Source of the DNA: Aquimarina algicola
GTDB lineage: Bacteria > Bacteroidota > Bacteroidia > Flavobacteriales > Flavobacteriaceae
DNA length: 64,000 nt
Assembly (NCBI RefSeq): GCF_006443095.1
Contig: NZ_VFWZ01000010.1
Coordinates: forward strand, 62,001-126,000
Direction of reading: 5' to 3'
The notes beneath the pieces were generated by a model. That model was not told the origin of the DNA, made no database searches, and saw nothing but the letters and a program-made list of their open reading frames with translations. The translations under genes and the position numbers were made by a program. This document shows, piece after piece, positions 8,487-16,443 of the stretch. Positions within the stretch are counted from its first letter, which is position 1. Every line of letters starts with the position of its first letter.

Positions 8487-10019
8487 TTATCGTAATAGTT
8501 TGTTTAATACTCCTAATGCTCCCCTTATAAAAGTTGCACTTGTTAATACTTTGATAATCGCTTTTTCGGTAGCACTACTTTTTGGAGCACTTTTAGACCT
8601 TGAAGAAGTCTTATTTAGTTTTTCTCTTTCTTTTTTAGCAGCTTCCTGAGCTTCTTCAGCTTCAGCTTTTTCAATTTTTTTATTTAAAAGTTCATAAGCA
8701 CTTTCTCTATCGATTTCCTCATTATATTTTGAAGCAAGTTTGGATTTTTTCAATACATCTTTCAACTCTTTATCGGTAAGGATATCCATTCTACTCATTG
8801 GTGCTCTCAACATAGTCGCAGCTAGTGGGGTAGGGCGCCCTTTTTCATCAAGTGCAGAAACTAATGCTTCCCCAATACCCAAAGATGTTAATATTTCTTT
8901 TGTATCATAATATTCTGAGATGGGGTAATTTTCGGCAGTAAGCTTAATTGCTTTTCTATCTTTAGCAGTAAAAGCTCTTAAGGCATGTTGTATTTTAAGC
9001 CCTAGCTGACTCAATACGCCATCTGGTACATCAGTTGGGTTTTGAGTAACAAAATATAACCCTACTCCTTTTGATCGGATAAGTTTTACGATACTTTCGA
9101 TTTGATCCATCAATGCGTTTGAAGCTTCTTTAAAAATCAAGTGTGCTTCATCCAGAAATATGATTAGTTCTGGTCTGTCACTATCTCCTTGTTCTGGGAA
9201 AGTACCATATATTTCGGCAAGAAGGCTAAGCATAAATGTAGAAAACAATTTTGGTCTATCTTGTATGTCATTAAGTCTAATGACATTAATGACACCTCTG
9301 CCATTATCATCAAGTCGGCACAAATCATTTACTTCAAATGATTTTTCTCCAAAAAATAGATCAGCACCTTGTTGTTCTAATTCTACTATTTTACGTAAAA
9401 TAGCGCCTGTAGATGCCGTAGAGATTCTTCCGTAGTCTTTTTCTAGTTCTTTTTTACCTTCTTGTGTAGCAAATTGTAATACTTTTTTCAGGTCTTTGAG
9501 ATCGAGTAAAGGAAGTTTGTTGTCATCACAATATTTAAAAATTATTGCAATGATACCAGCTTGAGTTGAGGTTACATCTAATATTCTTGATAGTAAAACA
9601 GGTCCAAATTCACTTACGGTAGCTCTTAGTCTTACCCCATTTTGATCAGAAAGGGATAACATTTCTACCGGGAAATCTTTTGCTTCAAACGGGATTCCAA
9701 TTTTTTGATGTCTTTCATCGATTTTAGGATGTCCCGGACTCGCTGCTGCAATACCACTAAGATCACCTTTAATATCCATTAATAATACCGGAATACCTTT
9801 ATCACTTAAGTTCTCTGCCAGTACCTGTAATGTTTTAGTTTTTCCTGTACCGGTAGCTCCCGCTATTAATCCATGTCTGTTTAATGTTTTCAAAGGGATT
9901 TTTACATGAGCATTTGTTATCGTTTCGCCATTATGCATAGCAGCTCCCATTGCAATAAAATCACCTTTGGTAGTATAGCCTTGGTTGATATGATCAAGAA
10001 AATCTTTAGTATCACTCAT
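8487..10019 (-). CDS. HerA-like/DUF853 ATPase
   Basis: The 510-residue protein is a RecA-fold ATPase of the DUF853 (YjgR-like) family related to HerA and FtsK. Walker A is GATGTGKT at 54-61 and Walker B is LIIFLDEAH at 285-293. The conserved LMDIKGDLSGI segment follows at about 80-90, and the family-specific LFFGEKSFEVNDL lies at 221-233. The C-terminal 90 residues form a charged Ala/Glu/Lys coiled coil and a short hydrophobic end. Related proteins are thought to be DNA-translocating or conformational ATPases, but the cellular role is not established. The gene is monocistronic with a 91-bp spacer to the divergent ridA-like gene. Confidence 0.88.
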   Translation of the reverse strand: MSDTKDFLDHINQGYTTKGDFIAMGAAMHNGETITNAHVKIPLKTLNRHGLIAGATGTGKTKTLQVLAENLSDKGIPVLLMDIKGDLSGIAAASPGHPKIDERHQKIGIPFEAKDFPVEMLSLSDQNGVRLRATVSEFGPVLLSRILDVTSTQAGIIAIIFKYCDDNKLPLLDLKDLKKVLQFATQEGKKELEKDYGRISTASTGAILRKIVELEQQGADLFFGEKSFEVNDLCRLDDNGRGVINVIRLNDIQDRPKLFSTFMLSLLAEIYGTFPEQGDSDRPELIIFLDEAHLIFKEASNALMDQIESIVKLIRSKGVGLYFVTQNPTDVPDGVLSQLGLKIQHALRAFTAKDRKAIKLTAENYPISEYYDTKEILTSLGIGEALVSALDEKGRPTPLAATMLRAPMSRMDILTDKELKDVLKKSKLASKYNEEIDRESAYELLNKKIEKAEAEEAQEAAKKEREKLNKTSSRSKSAPKSSATEKAIIKVLTSATFIRGALGVLNKLLR

Positions 10020-10110
10020 AATAAGATGTAAATTTTGATAAAAATAGGAATCTTAACTTTTCTATAGAAATAATACGTTATTTTTAATGCTAAAGTAATT
10101 CTTTAAAAAT

Positions 10111-10575
10111 ATGATATTTTTTAGTAAAACTATTCTATTCGCATTTCTTTCGTTTTTTGTAGTGAGTACAATTCAGGCTCAGGATACAACCGATAAAGTG
10201 ATTTTTCACAAAAGTCATGAACCTAAAAAAACAAAAGCACCTTTTTCTGATGCAGTTCAAGTTGGCAACTTGTTCTTTTTATCCGGTCAGGTTGGAATGG
10301 ATCATACGACCAGAAAACTTGTAGAAGGTGGTATACAAGCAGAAACAAAACAAACTCTAGAAAATATAAAAGCTGTTTTGGCTCATCATAAACTAACAAT
10401 GAATGATGTTGTAAAATGTACTGTAATTCTTGCTGATATTGATGATTTTAAATCTTTTAATGAAATCTATACTACTTATTTTCCACAGAAACCTGCCAGA
10501 ACAACTTTTGCAGCAAAAGGGCTAGCAGTAAATGCTAAAATAGAGATAGAGTGTATTGCAATCAAAAAAGACTAA
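10111..10575 (+). CDS. Exported RidA-family (YjgF/UK114) protein
   Basis: The 154-residue protein joins a clear Sec signal peptide (hydrophobic residues about 5-22, ending IQAQ) to a complete RidA domain. The domain shows the family pattern LFFLSGQVGMD, the helix ETKQTLENIKAVL, the catalytic Arg in PARTTFA and the Glu of IEIECIA. Cytosolic RidA deaminates reactive enamines and imines from PLP enzymes. Because the export signal moves this copy to the periplasm, its substrate is likely different. It is divergent from the HerA-like ATPase. Confidence 0.85.
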   Translation: MIFFSKTILFAFLSFFVVSTIQAQDTTDKVIFHKSHEPKKTKAPFSDAVQVGNLFFLSGQVGMDHTTRKLVEGGIQAETKQTLENIKAVLAHHKLTMNDVVKCTVILADIDDFKSFNEIYTTYFPQKPARTTFAAKGLAVNAKIEIECIAIKKD

Positions 10576-10667
10576 TAGGTTGTAAATAAAATATTTCGAG
10601 GTTTTCTGTATAAATTTCCTGTGATAAAAAGTAATTTTTTATAGATCATCAATGTGTTATTATTGAT

Positions 10668-10675
10668 TATCTTTG
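10668..10675 (+). promoter_or_regulatory. Flavobacterial -7 element (TATCTTTG) for queE
   Basis: TATCTTTG matches the flavobacterial -7 consensus TAnnTTTG exactly and is followed by GCACCC. The last G lies only seven bases before the queE ATG, so transcription would start at or within a few bases of the start codon (leaderless or nearly so). No good TTG -33 element is visible at the usual distance. Confidence 0.5.
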
Positions 10676-10682
10676 CACCCTT

Positions 10683-11312
10683 ATGCAAAAAAGTATACAA
10701 CAACTAGTGGATGAAGGTAAAATGCTTCCGCTTATGGAAGAATTTTATACAATACAGGGAGAAGGGTATCATAAAGGGACAGCGGCTTATTTTGTGAGAA
10801 TTGGTGGTTGCGATGTAGGATGCCATTGGTGTGATGTAAAAGAGAGTTGGAATGCAGAAATACATCCTCCTACAGATACAGATGTAATTGTAGAAAATGC
10901 TGTAAAATATAGTGATGTTGTTGTGGTTACCGGTGGAGAGCCGTTGACATGGGACATGACTGTGCTTACAGCCACATTAAAAAGTAAAGGAGCAAAAACT
11001 CATATAGAAACTTCTGGAGCGTATCCACTAACTGGAGATTGGGATTGGATATGCCTTTCTCCAAAGAAAGTGAAATTACCTAAAGAGGATATTTATAAAA
11101 AAGCAGATGAACTAAAATGTATTGTTTATAATAATAACGATTTTGCATTTGCAGAAGAGCAAGCTTCAAAAGTTTCTGAAGATTGTATCTTGTATCTTCA
11201 GCCGGAGTGGAGTAAAAGAGAAAAAATGATTCCGCTAATAGTTGATTATGTGATGAAAAATCCAAAGTGGAAAGTTTCTTTACAAACTCATAAATATTTA
11301 AATATTCCGTAA
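10683..11312 (+). CDS. queE: 7-carboxy-7-deazaguanine synthase (radical SAM)
   Basis: The 209-residue protein is QueE, which contracts 6-carboxy-tetrahydropterin to 7-carboxy-7-deazaguanine in the preQ0/queuosine pathway. The N-terminal EEFYTIQGEGYHKG and the radical-SAM cluster C43-x3-C47-x2-C50 in GGCDVGCHWCDVKESW are diagnostic. GGEPLTW is the SAM-binding glycine motif. LQPEWSKRE and the end VSLQTHKYLNIP are typical of the family. No other queuosine gene is adjacent. The start is set by the ATG directly after the -7 promoter element. Confidence 0.93.
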   Translation: MQKSIQQLVDEGKMLPLMEEFYTIQGEGYHKGTAAYFVRIGGCDVGCHWCDVKESWNAEIHPPTDTDVIVENAVKYSDVVVVTGGEPLTWDMTVLTATLKSKGAKTHIETSGAYPLTGDWDWICLSPKKVKLPKEDIYKKADELKCIVYNNNDFAFAEEQASKVSEDCILYLQPEWSKREKMIPLIVDYVMKNPKWKVSLQTHKYLNIP

Positions 11313-11541
11313 CATTTGAGTTAAATATTGGTTATATCTGATGTTTTTTGTGAAATTACAAGTAATTCGTGCTATTTTTCTTACGGAAAAACCATACTAA
11401 AAAGAATCTTTATCCTTTTGACAATTATGTGAATGAAAGAAAAGGATTACTTCGCTTCCTTATTTGATTGCCAAATTCTCTTTATATGTCTATATTATAG
11501 TCTATTATATCGATTTTTTTATTTTTTGTGTAAAGGCTTAT

Positions 11542-11571
11542 TTGATGTCTGTCAAGATTGTATTAAATTTA
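11542..11571 (+). promoter_or_regulatory. Promoter of 32-codon peptide gene 1
   Basis: TTG at 11542-11544 and TAAATTTA at 11564-11571 are separated by 19 bp. This fits the flavobacterial TTG-N17-23-TAnnTTTG promoter with one mismatch in the last base. The distance from the end of the -7 element to the ATG is 26 nt, identical to that of peptide gene 2. Confidence 0.5.
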
Positions 11572-11597
11572 AGTAAGTATTTAAAAACAAGATTCTT

Positions 11598-11696
11598 ATG
11601 AAAAAATTTTACACTATTTTTGGGCTACATTACAAAACCTTTTTAGGTTTTATTAAAGAACTTCCAGGGGCATCTCTTTATGCCTTGCGACGATAA
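11598..11696 (+). CDS. 32-residue cationic peptide, family member 1
   Basis: This 33-codon frame (ATG to TAA) encodes 32 residues with F4-Y5, K13, F18, K20-E21, LPGAS at 22-26, A29 and R31-R32. It aligns without gaps to the products at 12147-12245, 12441-12539 and 38506-38604 (minus strand), all exactly 32 residues. The nucleotide sequences have diverged while these amino-acid positions are kept, which argues for coding selection. A promoter with a 26-nt leader precedes it. The peptide is cationic and amphipathic, with no cleavable signal. I know no family that matches; function is unknown. Confidence 0.75.
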   Translation: MKKFYTIFGLHYKTFLGFIKELPGASLYALRR

Positions 11697-12146
11697 TATC
11701 TTGGGGAATTTTCCACTCATTAATACAGACATTGAACTATCTTACTAGTATTAATACTTTGATGTAGTTAATTTTATATTAAAACTATAAATTGTTGATA
11801 ATTAAACTTATAAAAGTTTTACGCAGATATTAAGTTTTTGTATTTTTAGTTATTGGGGAACGTTAATTTTTATTTCTAATTGAACTTGAAATAAATTTAC
11901 TTAGATATTTAATTATCATTATTTGATTCAAACTTAAAAAAAGCTAAAACAGGGGAAAAACCCCCTAAAACGTAAGTATTTATTGTAAGAAATATCCTTA
12001 TTTATTTTTGTTATATTATTACTTTTTTAGTTTTATATCGATTATTGGTTGAATTATATCTAAAACACTATTTTGAAAGTGTTAATTTCTTTCCCTCAAT
12101 ATTTGTAAGTAGTATCTTTGTGTAATAAATTATAAATCAATCGATT
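11697..12146. other. Non-coding spacer between peptide genes 1 and 2
   Basis: This 450-bp AT-rich spacer contains no convincing further reading frame. A small hairpin with arms AGGGG and CCCCT at about 11951-11966 is visible, without a T-run on the plus strand. The last 35 bp carry the promoter region of peptide gene 2. I saw no fifth copy of the peptide on either strand. Confidence 0.5.
12113..12120 (+). promoter_or_regulatory. -7 element of 32-codon peptide gene 2
   Basis: TATCTTTG is an exact match to TAnnTTTG and ends 26 nt before the peptide 2 ATG, the same spacing as for peptide 1. No exact TTG lies 17-23 bp upstream; TTT or TTC are present instead, so the -33 box is weak. Confidence 0.5.
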
Positions 12147-12245
12147 ATGAAATTATTTTACGGTATTTTTATTTTAGATTTAAAAGCTTTGAAGGCGTTT
12201 TTAAAGCAATTACCATCTGCTTGTAGCAATGCTATACATAGATAA
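12147..12245 (+). CDS. 32-residue cationic peptide, family member 2
   Basis: This ATG-to-TAA frame of 33 codons shares M1, F4-Y5, L10, K13, F18-L19-K20, L22-P23, A25, A29 and the H31-R32 end with its paralogues. It differs at the LPGAS core, which reads LPSAC with Cys26, the only cysteine in the family here. Codon-level differences from copies 1 and 3 are large while the protein pattern holds, supporting translation. It begins 26 nt after an exact -7 element and lies 450 bp from copy 1 and 195 bp from copy 3. Unknown function. Confidence 0.72.
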   Translation: MKLFYGIFILDLKALKAFLKQLPSACSNAIHR

Positions 12246-12376
12246 AAAGATTAGGTAATAAAGAAGAAATGAATTGTTGAATTAATTAAAAAAACTATTT
12301 AAATAACTTTTTTGAATTTCTTAAAAATGTTTGTTGTCGATAATACTTTGATCTTTATCTAAAAAGCACAATAATT

Positions 12377-12409
12377 TTGCTACAGACTTACTAGGGGATT
12401 CTATATTTG
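12377..12409 (+). promoter_or_regulatory. Promoter of 32-codon peptide gene 3
   Basis: TTG at 12377-12379 and TATATTTG at 12402-12409 are 22 bp apart. Both boxes match the flavobacterial consensus exactly. The leader to the ATG at 12441 is 31 nt. This is the best promoter of the array and shows that copy 3 can be transcribed alone. Confidence 0.6.
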
Positions 12410-12440
12410 TCGAAATATATTAATAACTAAATAAAAAAAT

Positions 12441-12539
12441 ATGGGGCTATTTTACACAAAATTTAGATTAACATTCAGAGTAGTAATGGATTTTTTGAAA
12501 GAACTACCTGGAGCATCAGGACATGCGATTCATAGATAA
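12441..12539 (+). CDS. 32-residue cationic peptide, family member 3
   Basis: This 33-codon frame encodes M-G-L-F-Y at the start, R13, F18-L19-K20-E21, LPGAS at 22-26, A29 and H31-R32. Its C-terminal half is closest to copy 1 (KELPGAS) and its last four residues to copy 2 (A-I-H-R). An exact promoter lies 31 nt upstream and a strong terminator 41 bp downstream, so this copy forms a complete small transcription unit. An internal ATG at codon 16 exists but would remove the conserved F4-Y5. Confidence 0.75.
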   Translation: MGLFYTKFRLTFRVVMDFLKELPGASGHAIHR

Positions 12540-12580
12540 GAAATGAATCCATTATTAAACATAAAATTTTTATGGGGGTA

Positions 12581-12612
12581 AAAATAACCTGACTTTTGTC
12601 AGGTTATTTTTT
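12581..12612 (+). terminator. Intrinsic terminator after the peptide array
   Basis: A perfect 13-bp stem (AAAATAACCTGAC and its complement) with a TTTT loop is followed by a T-rich tract. It ends the peptide 3 unit and, being symmetric, could also stop the convergent DUF2911 gene at 12668. Confidence 0.8.
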
Positions 12613-12667
12613 TATTCTTATCATTGAAGATATATCATTTGATAAGAGTTGTTTTATAATGATAGGA

Positions 12668-13201
12668 TTATAAATGGAAAGGTACTTCTACAATAGAAGT
12701 TTCCCAACCCATAGCCATATGATATCCTTTGTCTACTTTTTTGAATGCTATAGAAAATACTTCTAGTTCTTCTCCTTTAGTTACAGGAACTTTAATTCTC
12801 GCTACATCTTTACCCTCGTCGTATGTATATGCTCCCCAACTGTCTAAATCAGAATTGATGATAATGGTCCATTCTTTTTGTCCAGGAATTGTAAACAAAG
12901 AATATGTTCCTGCTTTAATTTCTTTGTCTCCCATTTTTACATCTTTAAAGAATTTGATTTCTGTAGCTTCGTCTGCTCCTGTTCTCCACACTTTGTCATA
13001 TGCAACAAGATTTCCAAAAACTTCGCGACCTTTTTTCTGAGGACGACTGTAGATAACTTTGATTTCTGGTTTAGCTCTTCTATCTACTTTGGCATATGCA
13101 ATATCAGTAGGACTTTTTTGTAAGCCTGAAAATTTTTGAGCATTTGCCGTTGATAGAGTTCCTATTAGCATAATAACAACTAAAAAGAGTGATTTTTTCA
13201 T
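12668..13201 (-). CDS. DUF2911 family exported protein
   Basis: The 177-residue protein has a Sec signal peptide (MKKSLFLVVIMLIGTLSTANAQ). The body is the conserved DUF2911 domain, with IKVIYSRPQKKGREVFG at about 48-64, VWRTGADEATEI near 71-82 and AGTYSLFTIPGQKEWTIIIN near 97-116. This family is widespread in Bacteroidota and Myxococcota; members are predicted beta-rich periplasmic proteins without a known activity. It is convergent with the peptide array and monocistronic. Confidence 0.88.
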   Translation of the reverse strand: MKKSLFLVVIMLIGTLSTANAQKFSGLQKSPTDIAYAKVDRRAKPEIKVIYSRPQKKGREVFGNLVAYDKVWRTGADEATEIKFFKDVKMGDKEIKAGTYSLFTIPGQKEWTIIINSDLDSWGAYTYDEGKDVARIKVPVTKGEELEVFSIAFKKVDKGYHMAMGWETSIVEVPFHL

Positions 13202-13460
13202 GATTATAAATTTATATTTATTTAATAGACGTAAAGATATCCTCGAACTTAAATGATAAATGTTAATCGTATCTATAAAAATTGTTAAAAATTACAAATA
13301 ACAATTTAATAGTCGAATTGATCATATTTGTATTATTTAGTTATATTTAAATAGTTTTAATTGATTTTTTGTTTCAAATTGTAATCGTTTTTTGATTTTA
13401 TGTTTTTATAATGTAGTTAAGAATCAATATTTGCATATATAATTATTAGAAATATAAGAT

Positions 13461-15125
13461 ATGTGCGGAATTGTTTGTGCTTTTGATTTGAAGCAGGATT
13501 CAGAAATTTTAAGATCTCAGCTATTAGAAATGTCTAAAAAAATTAGGCATCGAGGTCCTGATTGGAGTGGTATTTATGCAAACACTAATGCTATTCTTGC
13601 TCATGAACGCTTAGCTATTGTAGATCCTGTCTCAGGAAAACAACCCTTGTTTAGTGAAGATAAAAAATTGATTTTGGCTGCAAATGGAGAAATATATAAT
13701 CATAGAGAATTAAGAAAAAGCTTTGAAGGGACTTATAATTTTCAAACAGAGTCTGATTGTGAGATTATTTTAGCACTATATAAAGAAAAAGGGGCAGCTT
13801 TTTTAGATGATCTGAATGGGATTTTTGCTTTTGCTTTGTACGATGCAGAAGAGGATTCATATTTAATATCTAGAGATCATATGGGGATTATACCTCTTTA
13901 TATGGGGTGGGATCAAAACGGTACATTTTATGTCGCTTCAGAATTAAAAGCCTTAGAAGGCTTTTGTACAAAAGTTGAATTGTTTCCTCCGGGTCATTAT
14001 TTATATAGTAAAGATGGGGAATTGAAAAAATGGTACGTGAGAGATTGGAGTGAGTATGAAGCTGTTCAAGAAAACCAAACTAGTATAGAAGAATTGCGAG
14101 ATGCTCTTGAGGCTGCCGTACATAGGCAATTAATGTCTGATGTTCCTTATGGTGTTCTCTTATCGGGAGGTTTAGATTCTTCTGTTACTTCTGCAATAGC
14201 CAAAAAATATTCAGAAAAACGAATAGAGTCAGGAGATACAAAAGATGCATGGTGGCCTAAATTACATTCTTTTTCTGTTGGATTAGAAGGTTCACCTGAT
14301 CTAGAAGCAGCTAGAAAAGTAGCAGATCATATAGGTACTGTACATCATGAGATTAAATTTACAATACAAGAAGGGCTTGATGCAATCAGAGATGTGATTT
14401 ATAAATTAGAAACATATGATATAACCACAATAAGAGCCTCTACACCTATGTATTTGATGGCTAGGGTCATTAAGTCAATGGGAGTAAAAATGGTTTTATC
14501 AGGAGAAGGAGCAGATGAAATTTTTGGCGGATATCTTTATTTTCATAAAGCACCAAATGCAAAAGAATTTCACGATGAAACTGTGCGTAAATTAGGTAAA
14601 TTGCATATGTATGATTGTCTTAGAGCTAATAAGTCACTTGCTGCATGGGGTATAGAAGGGAGAGTTCCTTTTTTGGATAAAGAGTTTATAGATGTAGCTA
14701 TGAGAATTAACCCAAAGGATAAAATGATTAATGGTGAGCGTATGGAAAAATGGGTAATCCGTAAAGCATTTGAATCATATTTGCCAGAAAGCGTTGCGTG
14801 GAGACAAAAAGAACAGTTCTCTGACGGAGTTGGATATAGCTGGATTGATACCTTGAAAGAAATTGTTGAAAAAGAAGTAACTGATGAACAAATACAAAAT
14901 GCTCACTTTAGATTTCCTATTCAAACCCCACAAAATAAAGAAGAGTTTTATTACCGTTCGATATTTGAAAGCCATTTCCCTAGTGATACAGCGGCACTAA
15001 GTGTCCCTCAAGAACCTTCTGTTGCTTGTAGTACAAAAATTGCATTAGAGTGGGATGAGGCATTCAAAAATATGAATGATCCTAGTGGTAGAGCAGTTGC
15101 TAATGTTCATGAAGAAGCATATTAA
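13461..15125 (+). CDS. asnB: Asparagine synthetase B (glutamine-hydrolysing)
   Basis: The 554-residue protein has an N-terminal class II glutaminase domain with nucleophile Cys2 (MCGIVCAF). The RHRGPDWSG segment at about 30-38 and ANGEIYNH near 74-81 follow. A C-terminal synthetase domain carries the PP-loop LSGGLDSS at about 234-241 and GEGADEIFGGY near 348-358. It makes asparagine from aspartate, glutamine and ATP. Length and order match E. coli AsnB. It is monocistronic, bounded by a 259-bp upstream spacer and a strong shared terminator. Confidence 0.95.
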   Translation: MCGIVCAFDLKQDSEILRSQLLEMSKKIRHRGPDWSGIYANTNAILAHERLAIVDPVSGKQPLFSEDKKLILAANGEIYNHRELRKSFEGTYNFQTESDCEIILALYKEKGAAFLDDLNGIFAFALYDAEEDSYLISRDHMGIIPLYMGWDQNGTFYVASELKALEGFCTKVELFPPGHYLYSKDGELKKWYVRDWSEYEAVQENQTSIEELRDALEAAVHRQLMSDVPYGVLLSGGLDSSVTSAIAKKYSEKRIESGDTKDAWWPKLHSFSVGLEGSPDLEAARKVADHIGTVHHEIKFTIQEGLDAIRDVIYKLETYDITTIRASTPMYLMARVIKSMGVKMVLSGEGADEIFGGYLYFHKAPNAKEFHDETVRKLGKLHMYDCLRANKSLAAWGIEGRVPFLDKEFIDVAMRINPKDKMINGERMEKWVIRKAFESYLPESVAWRQKEQFSDGVGYSWIDTLKEIVEKEVTDEQIQNAHFRFPIQTPQNKEEFYYRSIFESHFPSDTAALSVPQEPSVACSTKIALEWDEAFKNMNDPSGRAVANVHEEAY

Positions 15126-15184
15126 TTTGAATATTTAATAGAATATTTTCAGAAAGAATTCTTTTTTTGAAAGGATCAAAAAAT

Positions 15185-15221
15185 AAAACAGGAGACTCAT
15201 TTTTTTGAGCCTCCTGTTTTT
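15185..15221. terminator. Bidirectional terminator between asnB and the astacin gene
   Basis: Arms AAAACAGGAG and CTCCTGTTTT, extended by CTCA/TGAG past a single mismatch, enclose a T-rich loop. T-runs flank both sides. It lies between two convergent genes and can serve both. Confidence 0.8.
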
Positions 15222-15270
15222 AGGTAAGTTGAGATTATGTTTAAGTCAGTTTAAGATAGGATGTCTTTGG

Positions 15271-16443
15271 TTAGTTGCCACACTGTCCTTGATTCGACCA
15301 TCTTCCATTACTTTGTAGTTCGTATAAGAATCCTCTAAAAGTAACCTTGTCACCCGCACTGTACCTTGTATTTCTGCTGTATTCAGAAACTCCATTACAG
15401 ATATCTTCTTCTGGGTTTGAGCCGCACTCTTTAATTCTATTCCATCTAGAGAAATCTCTTTCATATAAAAAACCGCGGTAAGTAACTCTGTCACCTACTT
15501 GATAGCTTCTATTTCTAGACCACTCTTCAACTCCTTCGCAAGTATCAGGGTTGCCATTTCCGTCACCACCACCATTATCTCCAGGATATGCTTGGTTTGT
15601 TCCTGCAATATCACCAGAAGATAATCTTGCACTTCTTCTCGGATATACGCTACCATCTAATCTTGTAATTGTAGGTCTTCCATTTTTACTAAATGTATAT
15701 GCTCCGTACATCATCGTAGATTGGATATCAAAATCACCTATTAATTGAGCTCTGTCGCTTTTTCTGAATTGACTTTCTGCTCCATTTTGGATGTTTTCAA
15801 ATAAAATTCTTACATGATTGTCTCTATCAGATCTATTTTGTTCATGTATGTATCCTAGAGTATGTCCAATCTCATGGATCATAACTACCTCACTAGTTCT
15901 GGTTCCGATTCTAATTACACCTCTATTGCCTATTACACCGAGATTTGCAGAACCACAATTACAACTTCTCCCATCATTTGATATGGTTACATAATAATTT
16001 TCGTTAGTTCTTTGTTTGAATTTTACATTGGTCTTGGTTGACCATTCTTCCATAGAGTTTCTGGTAACCTCAATTTGATTTGCGGTTAGGCTATTGTCTA
16101 AAACATAAATTACAGTATTATTAGGCCATTTTCTAATCCCTCCGGCTAATCCTAGTTTTGTACTAACTTCTCCGGTAGGCTCAGGGTTTTGTTTTAAATC
16201 AAAAGCAGCATCTGATAATTGATCAGGAGATAATAAAATATCAGAGCCATCAAGTTTGTATGTTTCACTGTCAATTTTTTCGACAAGTACTTTTTCTCCT
16301 AAAAAGAACTTTTCAGTTAGTTGTACTTCGTTGTCGCTATTTTCAGGGGCTTCTTCGAAATCTTCGCTAGAACAAGAAGCTGCAATAAGTCCTAAAATTA
16401 ATGTAGTTACCGTTGTTGATTTAACAACATTTTTAAATTTCAT
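15271..16443 (-). CDS. Astacin-type (M12A) metalloprotease lipoprotein with two C-terminal repeats
   Basis: The 390-residue protein has a lipobox ending at Cys24. A catalytic domain holds the astacin zinc motif HEIGHTLGYIHE (His190, Glu191, His194, His200) and a Met-turn STMMYG at about 242-247. The linker is Gly/Asn/Asp-rich. Two homologous C-terminal repeats of about 40 residues (302-340 and 349-388) share the pattern C-x-G-V-x-E-[WY]-S-R-N...G-D-[RK]-V-T-[YF]-R-G-F-L-Y-E. They resemble chitin/carbohydrate-binding type 5/12 modules. It is probably a surface-exposed protease targeting a glycan-rich substrate. The ATG used removes a three-codon TTG extension. Confidence 0.87.
   Translation of the reverse strand: MKFKNVVKSTTVTTLILGLIAASCSSEDFEEAPENSDNEVQLTEKFFLGEKVLVEKIDSETYKLDGSDILLSPDQLSDAAFDLKQNPEPTGEVSTKLGLAGGIRKWPNNTVIYVLDNSLTANQIEVTRNSMEEWSTKTNVKFKQRTNENYYVTISNDGRSCNCGSANLGVIGNRGVIRIGTRTSEVVMIHEIGHTLGYIHEQNRSDRDNHVRILFENIQNGAESQFRKSDRAQLIGDFDIQSTMMYGAYTFSKNGRPTITRLDGSVYPRRSARLSSGDIAGTNQAYPGDNGGGDGNGNPDTCEGVEEWSRNRSYQVGDRVTYRGFLYERDFSRWNRIKECGSNPEEDICNGVSEYSRNTRYSAGDKVTFRGFLYELQSNGRWSNQGQCGN

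Noticed and set aside
11433..11576. 47-codon cysteine-bearing frame upstream of peptide gene 1
   Set aside because: It overlaps the peptide 1 promoter, has a very biased Tyr/Phe/Leu composition and no relatives in the window. Probably chance in AT-rich DNA.
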